A stretch of 9,107 nucleotides of DNA from Clostridiales bacterium (GCA_012735285.1 JAAYHT010000194.1:1-9107); one strand, 5' to 3'. Counted from the first letter of the stretch, positions 1-5,969 are shown. The notes: a model not told the origin generated them from the letters alone. Translations and numbers: made by a program.

Positions 1-1119
1 AAATACAGGTGCAAATATCTTTAATATCTTTGAGATAATGTTATTATTCAATTTATCTATCTTACTATTTACCAAAGGAAGAAAAAATCCTAAAGAAAAA
101 ACTGCTAAATATGATAGCTGAAACCCGACATTAAATAAGTTATAAGGATTGTATATTAACATTAACAGCGCCGAAAAGGATGCAGAACTCACAAGATCAT
201 ATCTAAGGTGTAAATGCTTTGCTAAAATATGTAATCCTATCATAGTGACAGCTCGGATGACAGATGGGGAAAACAATGCAAGGGCACAGTATATAAATAA
301 AAGCCCCATGACTATAACTGAGCAAATTACACTCTTTCTATTACTAAAGATCTTACTTAAGTATAGATATACTATTCCTACATGAATGCCTGATACCGCT
401 AAAATATGTGAAGTGCCGTTTCTTTGAAAGGTTTCATATAAATTATCATCTATAAGAGTCTTATCTCCAAAAAGCATACCAAATAATAGGCCCTTAGATT
501 CCGATTTAATTCTTGAATCTAGATTTACAGAAAAGTTATTTTTTAACTGACCTAAATAATACATTAATCGATTATCGGTCCCTAATACCTCAAGATTTGA
601 GAAATAGGCATTCACGATAGTGTAAATATTTCTTGTTTTTAAATACAGCTTATAATCAAACAGCCCGGGATTTCTTTGGCCTGACGGCAAAGATACTTTA
701 CCACTCACCTCAATATCTTTGCCTGCAAGACCTTGTGGATTAAGATCAGTTTTTCCGCTTAAGTTAATAATAATTTTTTTATTTACTTCATACGCTATAT
801 CTTCATGGCTAAAAAGATTGGATTTTACAATCAAACGATAGTATCTACCCATATCTTGAACACTCTCAACACAACCCCTAATATCAACAATTTCGCCTTC
901 AAAGGGCTCTAATGGGCTTACTTTACTATCTCTTATTGAAAAATATGAAGCTCCTACTAGAACTAAACATAGCAAGAATAATATTGTTCGCTTTTTTAAA
1001 ATATAGGATGCGACTATAAATAAAAGTGATAATACTATCACAACCCAAATGCTTAAATGAAAAGCTAACCATATTCCACTTGTGAATGCAAAGAAAATAT
1101 ATACTATAGGTCTTCTCAA
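1..1119 (-). CDS. comEC: ComEC/Rec2 family DNA-uptake channel, N-terminal half (runs off window start)
   Basis: This gene encodes the inner-membrane channel that carries single-stranded DNA into the cytoplasm during natural transformation. 373 codons are visible with no stop; family members are usually about 700-800 residues, so roughly half is present. What can be seen: two or three hydrophobic segments in residues 5-60; then a soluble DUF4131/OB-like region with the family signature NPGLFDYKLYLKTRNIYTIV at about 150-169; then the competence domain with HILAVSGIHVG (H246) and the SPSVIRAVTM motif (R289), followed by further membrane helices including FQLSYLAVFSLGFF. The C-terminal metallo-beta-lactamase-like domain would lie outside the window. 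The start is TTG at 1119. A GAGGGGG ribosome site (1128-1134) lies 8 bases upstream, and an in-frame stop at 1141-1143 rules out a longer form. The family call is secure from the motifs. Whether this strain is competent is not shown. Confidence 0.93.
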   Translation of the reverse strand, partial: MRRPIVYIFFAFTSGIWLAFHLSIWVVIVLSLLFIVASYILKKRTILFLLCLVLVGASYFSIRDSKVSPLEPFEGEIVDIRGCVESVQDMGRYYRLIVKSNLFSHEDIAYEVNKKIIINLSGKTDLNPQGLAGKDIEVSGKVSLPSGQRNPGLFDYKLYLKTRNIYTIVNAYFSNLEVLGTDNRLMYYLGQLKNNFSVNLDSRIKSESKGLLFGMLFGDKTLIDDNLYETFQRNGTSHILAVSGIHVGIVYLYLSKIFSNRKSVICSVIVMGLLFIYCALALFSPSVIRAVTMIGLHILAKHLHLRYDLVSSASFSALLMLIYNPYNLFNVGFQLSYLAVFSLGFFLPLVNSKIDKLNNNIISKILKIFAPVF

Positions 1120-1127
1120 AATATTAT

Positions 1128-1134
1128 CCCCCTC
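1128..1134 (-). promoter_or_regulatory. Ribosome binding site supporting the comEC TTG start
   Basis: On the minus strand GAGGGGG sits 8 bases before the TTG at 1119. There is no ATG or GTG in frame between the upstream stop (1141-1143) and this TTG, so this site decides the start. The rare start codon may keep expression low (inference). Confidence 0.7.
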
Positions 1135-1143
1135 GGTATATTA

Positions 1144-1166
1144 TTAATACCATTTTATAGTATTAA
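1144..1166. repeat. Perfect 7-bp inverted repeat inside the comEC promoter
   Basis: TTAATAC (1144-1150) and GTATTAA (1160-1166) are perfect inverted copies separated by 9 bases. One arm covers the -10 and the other abuts the -35 of the candidate comEC promoter. That placement is expected of a repressor operator. The arms are AT-rich, so chance is possible. Confidence 0.4.
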
Positions 1167-1172
1167 AGTCAA
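1144..1172 (-). promoter_or_regulatory. Candidate sigma-A promoter of comEC
   Basis: On the minus strand the -35 hexamer TTGACT (1172-1167) is followed, after exactly 17 bases, by TATTAA (1149-1144) as -10. Transcription would start near 1137, leaving a leader of about 18 bases before the TTG. The -35 is strong (5 of 6) and the -10 moderate (4 of 6). This is a sequence match only. Confidence 0.55.
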
Positions 1173-1197
1173 TATATGTATAGGGATAATATAAGCA

Positions 1198-1239
1198 ACC
1201 CTCCCGCGCCAAAAACAATATATAACGGCACAGGAGGGT
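1198..1239 (-). terminator. Hairpin, probable terminator of the transporter-amidohydrolase operon
   Basis: ACCCTCC (1198-1204) pairs with GGAGGGT (1233-1239), and GCC (1208-1210) pairs with GGC (1227-1229) across a 3x3 internal loop; the apical loop is 16 bases. Read on the minus strand the hairpin follows the amidohydrolase stop (1268) by about 30 bases. It is followed by TTGCTTATATTAT, which is T-rich but not a clean U tract. It lies between the operon and the comEC promoter. It could alternatively be a leader structure or mRNA stabiliser. Confidence 0.5.
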
Positions 1240-1267
1240 ATTATTAGCTTAATAACTTCTGTATGAT

Positions 1268-2284
1268 TTAATTAATATCAAGCTTTATTAAACGAGCTAG
1301 ATTGCCACCCAGGAATGCTTTCTTTGATTCTTCCGGTATGTCCATTCTATCTAAGCTATCAATATAATATTTCATATCTCTACCAGAATGAATTTCATAT
1401 GGATAATCTGTTCCCCACACAAGTTTGTCGTGATTAACGGTTCTAAATGCCATTTCAGTAATAGGCTCCCAGCCACCCGAACCGCCTCCGTCAATATAGA
1501 ATCTATCGAATAGTTCATTGAATGCTTTATCATATCCCAATTCTTTTAATTCAAGCGGAGTTTTAGCCAGGTGTTTATACTGCTCAATATCACCTAACCC
1601 TAGCTCTTCCGGTGGTTCGAAGAAATTCATTACTCTACCTTTTAAGGCTAACAGCGCACCGCCAAAATGTGGTAGTACTATCTTAAGTTTTGGGAAATGT
1701 GGAAATACATCATATAGAATTCGTACCGCCGCTTTTGCTGCATCGTATCCCCTTCCGAGAGAACGGTTAATCGTACACTCAGTTTCTATACCGTATGGCT
1801 TAAGATGGGGGTGTAAAAATATGGGAACATCTAGCTCTTCAGCTTTTTTGAAGATCGGGAAAAGCTTTTCCTTATTGCTCATATTTAGTTCTGGCCCTTG
1901 AGATGTTAGAAGTGAAATACCTGAGAATTTCAATTCTTTAATCTGGTAATCAATTTCCTCCAAAGCTTTTTCTGTGTCTTCAACGGGTACACAACCTGCA
2001 ATTCGGAATCTGTCACCCAGAGTAACCATTATTTCAGCAAATCCTTCATTTATTTGCCTACATAATTCAGGACCGCCTAAATTTCCATACTGGGCCATAG
2101 TTAGCAAGGACATATCGACTCCTGCTTCATCCATGTCCCTAATATGTTCGTCTAGTAAATGTAATTTCATATTAAATACGAAATCATTATTGTTTATTAT
2201 CACCCTTTTAGGTGGTGCTGTAGGATCATGGAATTTTTCATAAACGCTTAATGGTAAACAGTGATGATGTGCATCAATAATCAT
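1268..2284 (-). CDS. ACMSD-like amidohydrolase (amidohydrolase-2 family, COG2159 type)
   Basis: This is a predicted soluble, metal-dependent TIM-barrel enzyme of 338 residues, the usual length for ACMSD-type decarboxylases. The metal ligands of the family are all recognisable: H6 and H8 in DAHHH near the N-terminus, H158 in IFLHPH, H206 in VLPHFGG, and D293 in WGTDYPYE. The terminal GNLARLI matches the family's usual GNxARL ending. Known relatives include ACMS decarboxylase, gamma-resorcylate and related aromatic decarboxylases, 4-oxalomesaconate hydratase-like enzymes and lactonases, so the reaction may be non-oxidative decarboxylation, hydration or hydrolysis of a carboxylate. Sequence alone does not choose. 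The ATG at 2284 has AAAGGAG (2291-2297) 6 bases upstream. It is the second gene of an operon, 28 bases after the transporter stop, which implies that it acts on the imported compound. The family call is firm and the substrate unknown. Confidence 0.9.
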   Translation of the reverse strand: MIIDAHHHCLPLSVYEKFHDPTAPPKRVIINNNDFVFNMKLHLLDEHIRDMDEAGVDMSLLTMAQYGNLGGPELCRQINEGFAEIMVTLGDRFRIAGCVPVEDTEKALEEIDYQIKELKFSGISLLTSQGPELNMSNKEKLFPIFKKAEELDVPIFLHPHLKPYGIETECTINRSLGRGYDAAKAAVRILYDVFPHFPKLKIVLPHFGGALLALKGRVMNFFEPPEELGLGDIEQYKHLAKTPLELKELGYDKAFNELFDRFYIDGGGSGGWEPITEMAFRTVNHDKLVWGTDYPYEIHSGRDMKYYIDSLDRMDIPEESKKAFLGGNLARLIKLDIN

Positions 2285-2312
2285 AATTATCTCCTTTCAA
2301 AGTATAAATTAA

Positions 2313-3881
2313 TTATTGTGGGAAATATGGGAATATCAAATTAGCCCAATAATATACAGGAACCGATACTATAGGTATAGATATTAGAGAAAGTATCGCT
2401 CCAACTTTAAAGAACTCAGTTATTTTAATGCCTCCGCTTCCATACATTAGCGCCATTTGAGGTGCTGCAATAGGCAGTGCATAAGACATTTGACAAGCTA
2501 TAGCTAGGGAAAAGGCTATTGCCACAGGATTCATACCAGCACCTAAAGCTACAGGAATTGCAACTGTTGTTAATATACTAGTTGCAGGAACATTTGATAT
2601 AAATTGTGAAATAACGGTACCGGCTATTATAAAGCTTAAAAGAATAACTAAATGTGAGGAGTCACCTACTAGAGTAGACATTTTCTTTGAGATATAAAGT
2701 ACTAATTTCACATTTTCTGAGTTCATAGCATTACCAATGGCAAAACCCGTGGTAACTATAACAATGGCGCCCCAGTTAACGCTACGCTCTGCCTGTGACC
2801 AGTTGGTAGTAAATTTTCTTTCCTTCCAATCCACGGGAAGCAGGAACGCAATTGTAGCAACTGCTATTGCAACAATTGCACCGTTTAAAACCAAGTCTAA
2901 CTTCATAGTTATAGGGGAGTCATTTCCAAAGATGGCAGCAGCGAAGCTAGGTACTAGCCAAAGAACAATAGCTAAAACAGTTAAGAATATAGAATTTTTT
3001 TCGCCCCGTGTCATCTTTCCGAGCTTTTCGTACTCAGCCTTTGCATATTGGCTTGCTGCTTCAATATTTTCAATTTTTATATTAAATATTAATCTAAAAT
3101 AAATTACAGTGATGATAAACATTAGAATACCAGTAGGCACACCTACTAACATCCAATCTGCAAACCTTATATTGTATTCACATAAGGATAGTATCAAGCC
3201 CATACTTAAAAAGTTAACGTTTGGAGAACCGATAGGAGTAATTAGCCCGCCGGCTTGAGACCCATATGCCGCTCCGAACTTTAAAGCTCTTGAATAAGGA
3301 TGGTCTTCTTCAATTTTTAGGGCTTGTGAAATACCAGACCCTATTACTAAAAATAGCATGGTACAAGGGATATTAGACATGAATGCGGAAAGCAAGCCTA
3401 CTGCTAATATAAATACCATAAGTAACGATGTAGAACTTTTGGCTGCAAATTTTCTGGATAGCAACCAAAGGGATATTCTCTTTGTAAAACCGTGGGTAAT
3501 CATTGTCCCGATAAAAATATACGCACCAATCATCAGGAAGTTATTCTGATGACCTAGTACTGAAAATAATGCATTCGCAGGCATAATACCCATGGCGGGA
3601 ATCAGAATAAACGGAATCAACCCAGTAGCCGGTATGGGAATAGGCTCGCATACCCACCAGATAACAGTCCACGCAGTAATAGCTATTACCTGTTTTGCTT
3701 CAACAGTCATACCTTCAGGTGTGCCCATCAAAAGAATAATGATGAATACAAGAGGCCCTAGCCATAGACCTAAAGATCTTCTGCCTTTTTCAAATTTGAT
3801 TTCAGCCGGGCTGTACTTTGCCTTAAGTTCTTCAAAGCTTTTCCAACCGCTGCTCATTGATAGTTGGTCTTGTTTGTTCAT
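2313..3881 (-). CDS. DASS/SLC13-family sodium:carboxylate symporter
   Basis: This is a polytopic membrane carrier of 522 residues, a normal size for divalent anion:Na+ symporters (VcINDY/CitT/SdcS relatives), and would import a di- or tricarboxylate or similar anion with Na+. It has a hydrophilic N-terminus of about 35 residues, then many hydrophobic segments. Two pseudo-repeats carry the family substrate motifs as SNIPCT (169-174) and SNVPAT (429-434), and the cation-site loops as GGLITPIGSPN (211-221) and ALPIAAPQMALMYGSGG. In characterised members these are usually SNT, GTPPN and ATPPN, so several signature positions differ here. The start is placed at the ATG at 3881, because a perfect AGGAGG (3888-3893) lies 6 bases upstream. 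The in-frame ATG at 3896 overlaps that ribosome site and would add only five residues. This is the first gene of the operon with the amidohydrolase, transcribed from the sigma-54 promoter at 3945-3961. Confidence 0.9.
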   Translation of the reverse strand: MNKQDQLSMSSGWKSFEELKAKYSPAEIKFEKGRRSLGLWLGPLVFIIILLMGTPEGMTVEAKQVIAITAWTVIWWVCEPIPIPATGLIPFILIPAMGIMPANALFSVLGHQNNFLMIGAYIFIGTMITHGFTKRISLWLLSRKFAAKSSTSLLMVFILAVGLLSAFMSNIPCTMLFLVIGSGISQALKIEEDHPYSRALKFGAAYGSQAGGLITPIGSPNVNFLSMGLILSLCEYNIRFADWMLVGVPTGILMFIITVIYFRLIFNIKIENIEAASQYAKAEYEKLGKMTRGEKNSIFLTVLAIVLWLVPSFAAAIFGNDSPITMKLDLVLNGAIVAIAVATIAFLLPVDWKERKFTTNWSQAERSVNWGAIVIVTTGFAIGNAMNSENVKLVLYISKKMSTLVGDSSHLVILLSFIIAGTVISQFISNVPATSILTTVAIPVALGAGMNPVAIAFSLAIACQMSYALPIAAPQMALMYGSGGIKITEFFKVGAILSLISIPIVSVPVYYWANLIFPYFPQ

Positions 3882-3887
3882 TTGCAA

Positions 3888-3893
3888 CCTCCT
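3888..3893 (-). promoter_or_regulatory. Ribosome binding site deciding the transporter start
   Basis: AGGAGG on the minus strand, 6 bases before the ATG at 3881. The competing ATG at 3896 overlaps this element and has no comparable site of its own, so the shorter protein is preferred. Confidence 0.85.
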
Positions 3894-3919
3894 CATAACT
3901 ATAAAGAGTTATACACATT

Positions 3920-3931
3920 TCGAACGTTCGA
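3920..3931. repeat. 12-bp perfect palindrome in the transporter 5' leader
   Basis: TCGAACGTTCGA reads the same on both strands with no spacer. It lies at about +5 to +16 relative to the start predicted from the sigma-54 promoter, and 38 bases upstream of the transporter ATG. It is the most GC-rich patch of an AT-rich spacer. A repressor or accessory-factor site is possible. It lacks the four-base spacer of the Bacillus LexA box (CGAAC-N4-GTTCG). Confidence 0.45.
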
Positions 3932-3944
3932 TACAAAATATACA

Positions 3945-3961
3945 AAGCAAAACCTGTGCCA
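3945..3961 (-). promoter_or_regulatory. Sigma-54 (-24/-12) promoter of the transporter-amidohydrolase operon
   Basis: On the minus strand TGGCAC (3961-3956), five bases, then TTGCTT (3950-3945). The invariant GG and GC are separated by exactly 10 bases, as the sigma-54 consensus TGGCAC-N5-TTGCW requires. The predicted start is near 3935, giving a leader of about 54 bases before the ATG at 3881. A GAFTGA-containing sigma-54 activator is encoded divergently next door. Match, orientation and context agree, so this is one of the firmest non-coding calls here. Confidence 0.9.
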
Positions 3962-3971
3962 CCTGCATTAG

Positions 3972-3992
3972 GGCTTAATTTTGAGCCAAAAT
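3972..3992. repeat. Two overlapping inverted repeats just upstream of the sigma-54 promoter
   Basis: GGCTTAA (3972-3978) and TTGAGCC (3981-3987) are inverted copies with one mismatch. Overlapping them, ATTTTG (3978-3983) and CAAAAT (3987-3992) are perfect inverted copies around AGC. They lie about 37-57 bases upstream of the predicted operon start. That is nearer than usual for an enhancer-binding protein but plausible for a DNA-bending or repressing factor. Confidence 0.35.
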
Positions 3993-4050
3993 ATTTCCAT
4001 AAAGTTGAATGAGTTTCAATTATTTAAAATTAAGCGTGAATTATTTTCCA

Positions 4051-4083
4051 ATTGCGCACATTTCTGAGTTGTTTTCGCACAAT
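4051..4083. promoter_or_regulatory. Candidate upstream activator sites (CGCACA pair, 21 bp apart)
   Basis: CGCACA occurs at 4055-4060 and 4076-4081, 21 bp apart and so on the same DNA face after two turns. The same stretch can be read as an inverted repeat, ATTGCGC (4051-4057) with GCACAAT (4077-4083), six of seven pairs matching. It lies about 120-146 bases upstream of the sigma-54 start, a usual position for an enhancer. It also overlaps the -35/spacer of the regulator promoter, which would allow autoregulation. That the neighbouring activator binds here is inference. Confidence 0.4.
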
Positions 4084-4097
4084 AGCAATGATATAAT
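4069..4097 (+). promoter_or_regulatory. Extended -10 promoter of the sigma-54 regulator
   Basis: A perfect extended -10, TG-A-TATAAT (4089-4097), with a weak -35 TTGTTT (4069-4074) at 17 bases. The start would be near 4104, about 50 bases before the ATG at 4157. This fits low constitutive sigma-A expression of the regulator. A second candidate lies just downstream (TTGACA 4099-4104). Confidence 0.6.
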
Positions 4098-4098
4098 T

Positions 4099-4127
4099 TT
4101 GACAAGTTATTCCCTATTATTGTTAAT
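4099..4127 (+). promoter_or_regulatory. Possible second promoter of the regulator
   Basis: A perfect -35, TTGACA (4099-4104), is followed after 17 bases by GTTAAT (4122-4127), a poor -10 (4 of 6). The start would be near 4134, still upstream of the ribosome site at 4145. This is weaker than the extended -10 promoter beside it. Confidence 0.35.
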
Positions 4128-4144
4128 CTTCGTTGTTTTTTATT

Positions 4145-4151
4145 AAGGAGG
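4145..4151 (+). promoter_or_regulatory. Ribosome binding site deciding the regulator start
   Basis: AAGGAGG lies 5 bases before the ATG at 4157. An in-frame TTG at 4133 would place this site inside the coding region and has no ribosome site of its own, so the ATG is chosen. Confidence 0.85.
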
Positions 4152-4156
4152 AAAAT

Positions 4157-5863
4157 ATGCCTAACAACCCGCTTTCTAAAATAGCAGCTCCCTATGTAGA
4201 AATGTTAAAACAACTATTGCCCGAAAAGTCAATTGTTTTAATACAAGACCAAGAAGGCAGCATACTTAATGGAAAGACTAATACTAAGCTCTCAAAAAAT
4301 GATTTTCTACAGTCTAATTCAGATTACAAATTGTATCAATCCACACCTATTCTAGGTGAAAATGATGAAACAATAGGTTATATTACTCTAATAAGTCCAA
4401 CTGATATTGATGAAAAACAAAATCTCCTACTTGAGTTAGCGTCTGGCTCCATCGGTAGAGAATACATATCCAACACTATCTCACAATTAAATCACAAGTT
4501 ATATGCTACATTGGAATCTATCCCTGTTGGTGTTTTTGTTGTGGATGATAAAATGCATGTCACTATGACAAATGCCGCAATTCAGAAGCTATTAGGGATT
4601 AAAGAAGAATTAATGATTGGTAAGCATGTTGATTTCTTTTTAAATACAAATGGTTTCTTTGATAAATTGTTTAAGAATAAAACAAATATATATGATAAAG
4701 ACATGGTTTTCAGAACTTTAAAAGGAAAAATTACCTGCGGTGTCTCCACTACTCTTATAGAAGGAACTGATTTTGATTTTCAGGGCATGATAATTAAACT
4801 TAAAAGTACGAAATATATGTATAGATTTTTGGATACTACAAAAGACACAACTGCAGATTATCGATTTGAAAATATAATAGGCGAATCTAAGGAAATAAAA
4901 AAAGCGATAAGGATTAGTAAAATTGCTGCCGAAAGTGACTCCAGTATTCTTTTAATCGGTGATACAGGAACAGGTAAAGAACTTTTTGCCCAAGCCATAC
5001 ATAATCATAGCCGCCGCAAAGATAAGCCCTTTATAGCAGTCAATTGCGGTGCATTTCCCAGAGGGTTGATAGAAAGTGAATTATTTGGCTATGAAGGTGG
5101 GGCCTTTACAGGAGCAAAAAAAGAAGGTCAGCTGGGAAAATTTGAATTAGCAGAAGGTGGTACTCTTTTTCTTGATGAGATTGCCGAAATGCCTGTTGAT
5201 CTCCAGGTTAGCCTTCTAAGGGTGCTACAAAATAAAGAAATTGTACGTATTGGTAGTAATAGAATTGTAAAAGTAGATGTTCGTATAATAGCTGCTACAA
5301 ACAAAGATGTTGAAGCCGCAATAATGAACAATACTTTTAGAAGTGATTTATATTATAGGCTAAATGTATTCTCAATTAATATCCCTCCTTTATGCAAAAG
5401 AAAGGAAGATATACTGCTTCTTGCTGATTTCTTTATAGAAAAATATGCTTATTATTTAGATAAAAAAATAAAGGTTCTTGATGACGAAGTAAAAACAATA
5501 TTTATAAATTATAAATGGCCGGGAAATGTACGTGAACTTGAAAATACTATTGAAAGAGCAATGTATCTTTCTAAAAATGATAAAATCAGCGTTGATGATC
5601 TCCCTGAATACATGATCAACGCTTATAATAAAATGTCAGATGCTGTCTATCCTGCAGTTAATCATATTTCTGAAAGCTCTATTTCTAACATTTCTGGCCT
5701 TGATAAGTTAGCTGACGCAGAAAAACGAATAATTATTGATACCTTAAAGGAGTGTCAAGGTAATATAACAAAAGCTGCACAGTCAATAGGAATTAGCCGA
5801 AGGGCACTATATAGGCGATTAGAAAAATACAACATATATAGCGAAATATATAAAAATTCATAA
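4157..5863 (+). CDS. Sigma-54-dependent transcriptional activator (GAF-like/PAS, AAA+, Fis HTH)
   Basis: This is an enhancer-binding protein of 568 residues that would use ATP hydrolysis to open sigma-54 promoter complexes. Residues 1 to about 100 look like a short GAF-type sensor remnant ending in a linking helix. A PAS domain follows at about 110-220 (ESIPVGVFVVDDKMHVTMTN, then LLGI). The AAA+ domain starts near 238 (FENIIGES), with Walker A GDTGTGKE (268-275), an intact GAFTGA loop (315-320) that contacts sigma-54, Walker B TLFLDE (336-341) and the RSDLYYRL segment (395-402). WPGNVRELENTI begins the lid, and a Fis-type helix-turn-helix occupies about 533-557 (GNITKAAQSIGISRRALYRR). There is no receiver domain, so direct ligand sensing is more likely than a histidine kinase. 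The gene is divergent from the transporter operon, whose promoter is sigma-54 type, so it is very probably that operon's activator. The layout resembles AcoR/DhaR-type regulators with a shortened sensor part. Confidence 0.93.
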   Translation: MPNNPLSKIAAPYVEMLKQLLPEKSIVLIQDQEGSILNGKTNTKLSKNDFLQSNSDYKLYQSTPILGENDETIGYITLISPTDIDEKQNLLLELASGSIGREYISNTISQLNHKLYATLESIPVGVFVVDDKMHVTMTNAAIQKLLGIKEELMIGKHVDFFLNTNGFFDKLFKNKTNIYDKDMVFRTLKGKITCGVSTTLIEGTDFDFQGMIIKLKSTKYMYRFLDTTKDTTADYRFENIIGESKEIKKAIRISKIAAESDSSILLIGDTGTGKELFAQAIHNHSRRKDKPFIAVNCGAFPRGLIESELFGYEGGAFTGAKKEGQLGKFELAEGGTLFLDEIAEMPVDLQVSLLRVLQNKEIVRIGSNRIVKVDVRIIAATNKDVEAAIMNNTFRSDLYYRLNVFSINIPPLCKRKEDILLLADFFIEKYAYYLDKKIKVLDDEVKTIFINYKWPGNVRELENTIERAMYLSKNDKISVDDLPEYMINAYNKMSDAVYPAVNHISESSISNISGLDKLADAEKRIIIDTLKECQGNITKAAQSIGISRRALYRRLEKYNIYSEIYKNS

Positions 5864-5878
5864 AATTGCCCTCATATT

Positions 5879-5905
5879 ACAATTGTGTTACCAATTTGTG
5901 TTTTT
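5879..5905 (+). terminator. Probable weak terminator after the regulator
   Basis: ACAATTG (5879-5885), loop TGTTAC, then CAATTTGT (5892-5899) pair with one bulged base and are followed by G and a run of five T (5901-5905), with more T-rich sequence to 5914. It starts 16 bases after the regulator stop. The stem is AT-rich and short, so termination may be partial. Confidence 0.45.
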
Positions 5906-5917
5906 CATCTTTTTGGG

Positions 5918-5946
5918 ATTACACCTAATATCTATTATGATATAAT
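5918..5946 (+). promoter_or_regulatory. Extended -10 promoter of the penicillin-binding protein gene
   Basis: A perfect extended -10, TG-A-TATAAT (5938-5946), has a -35-like ATTACA (5918-5923, four of six) at 17 bases. The start would be near 5953, leaving a leader of about 80 bases. The core TGATATAAT is identical to that of the regulator promoter at 4089-4097. Confidence 0.65.
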
Positions 5947-5969
5947 AGGCTCGTCCGTGAGTTATAGTT

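Noticed and set aside
1..1119. A small plus-strand reading frame at 149-385 inside the comEC region.
   Set aside because: The minus strand carries an uninterrupted 373-codon frame with clear ComEC motifs. The plus-strand frame has no recognisable domain.
1241..1255. TTATTA-GCT-TAATAA hairpin after the amidohydrolase stop as the terminator.
   Set aside because: It is made only of A-T pairs and has no T tract; the GC-rich hairpin at 1198-1239 is the better candidate.
3882..3896. Upstream ATG at 3896 as transporter start.
   Set aside because: It overlaps the AGGAGG that serves the ATG at 3881 and would add only five residues with no ribosome site of its own.
3920..3931. LexA/SOS box.
   Set aside because: It has the CGAAC and GTTCG halves, but the four-base spacer of the Bacillus-type box is missing, and no SOS gene is adjacent.
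4005..4019. TTGAA-N5-TTCAA inverted repeat as a regulator site.
   Set aside because: Five-base AT-rich arms are expected by chance in this spacer; the neighbouring repeats are longer or better placed.
4133..4156. TTG at 4133 as regulator start.
   Set aside because: The AAGGAGG at 4145-4151 would fall inside the coding region; it is ideally spaced for the ATG at 4157.
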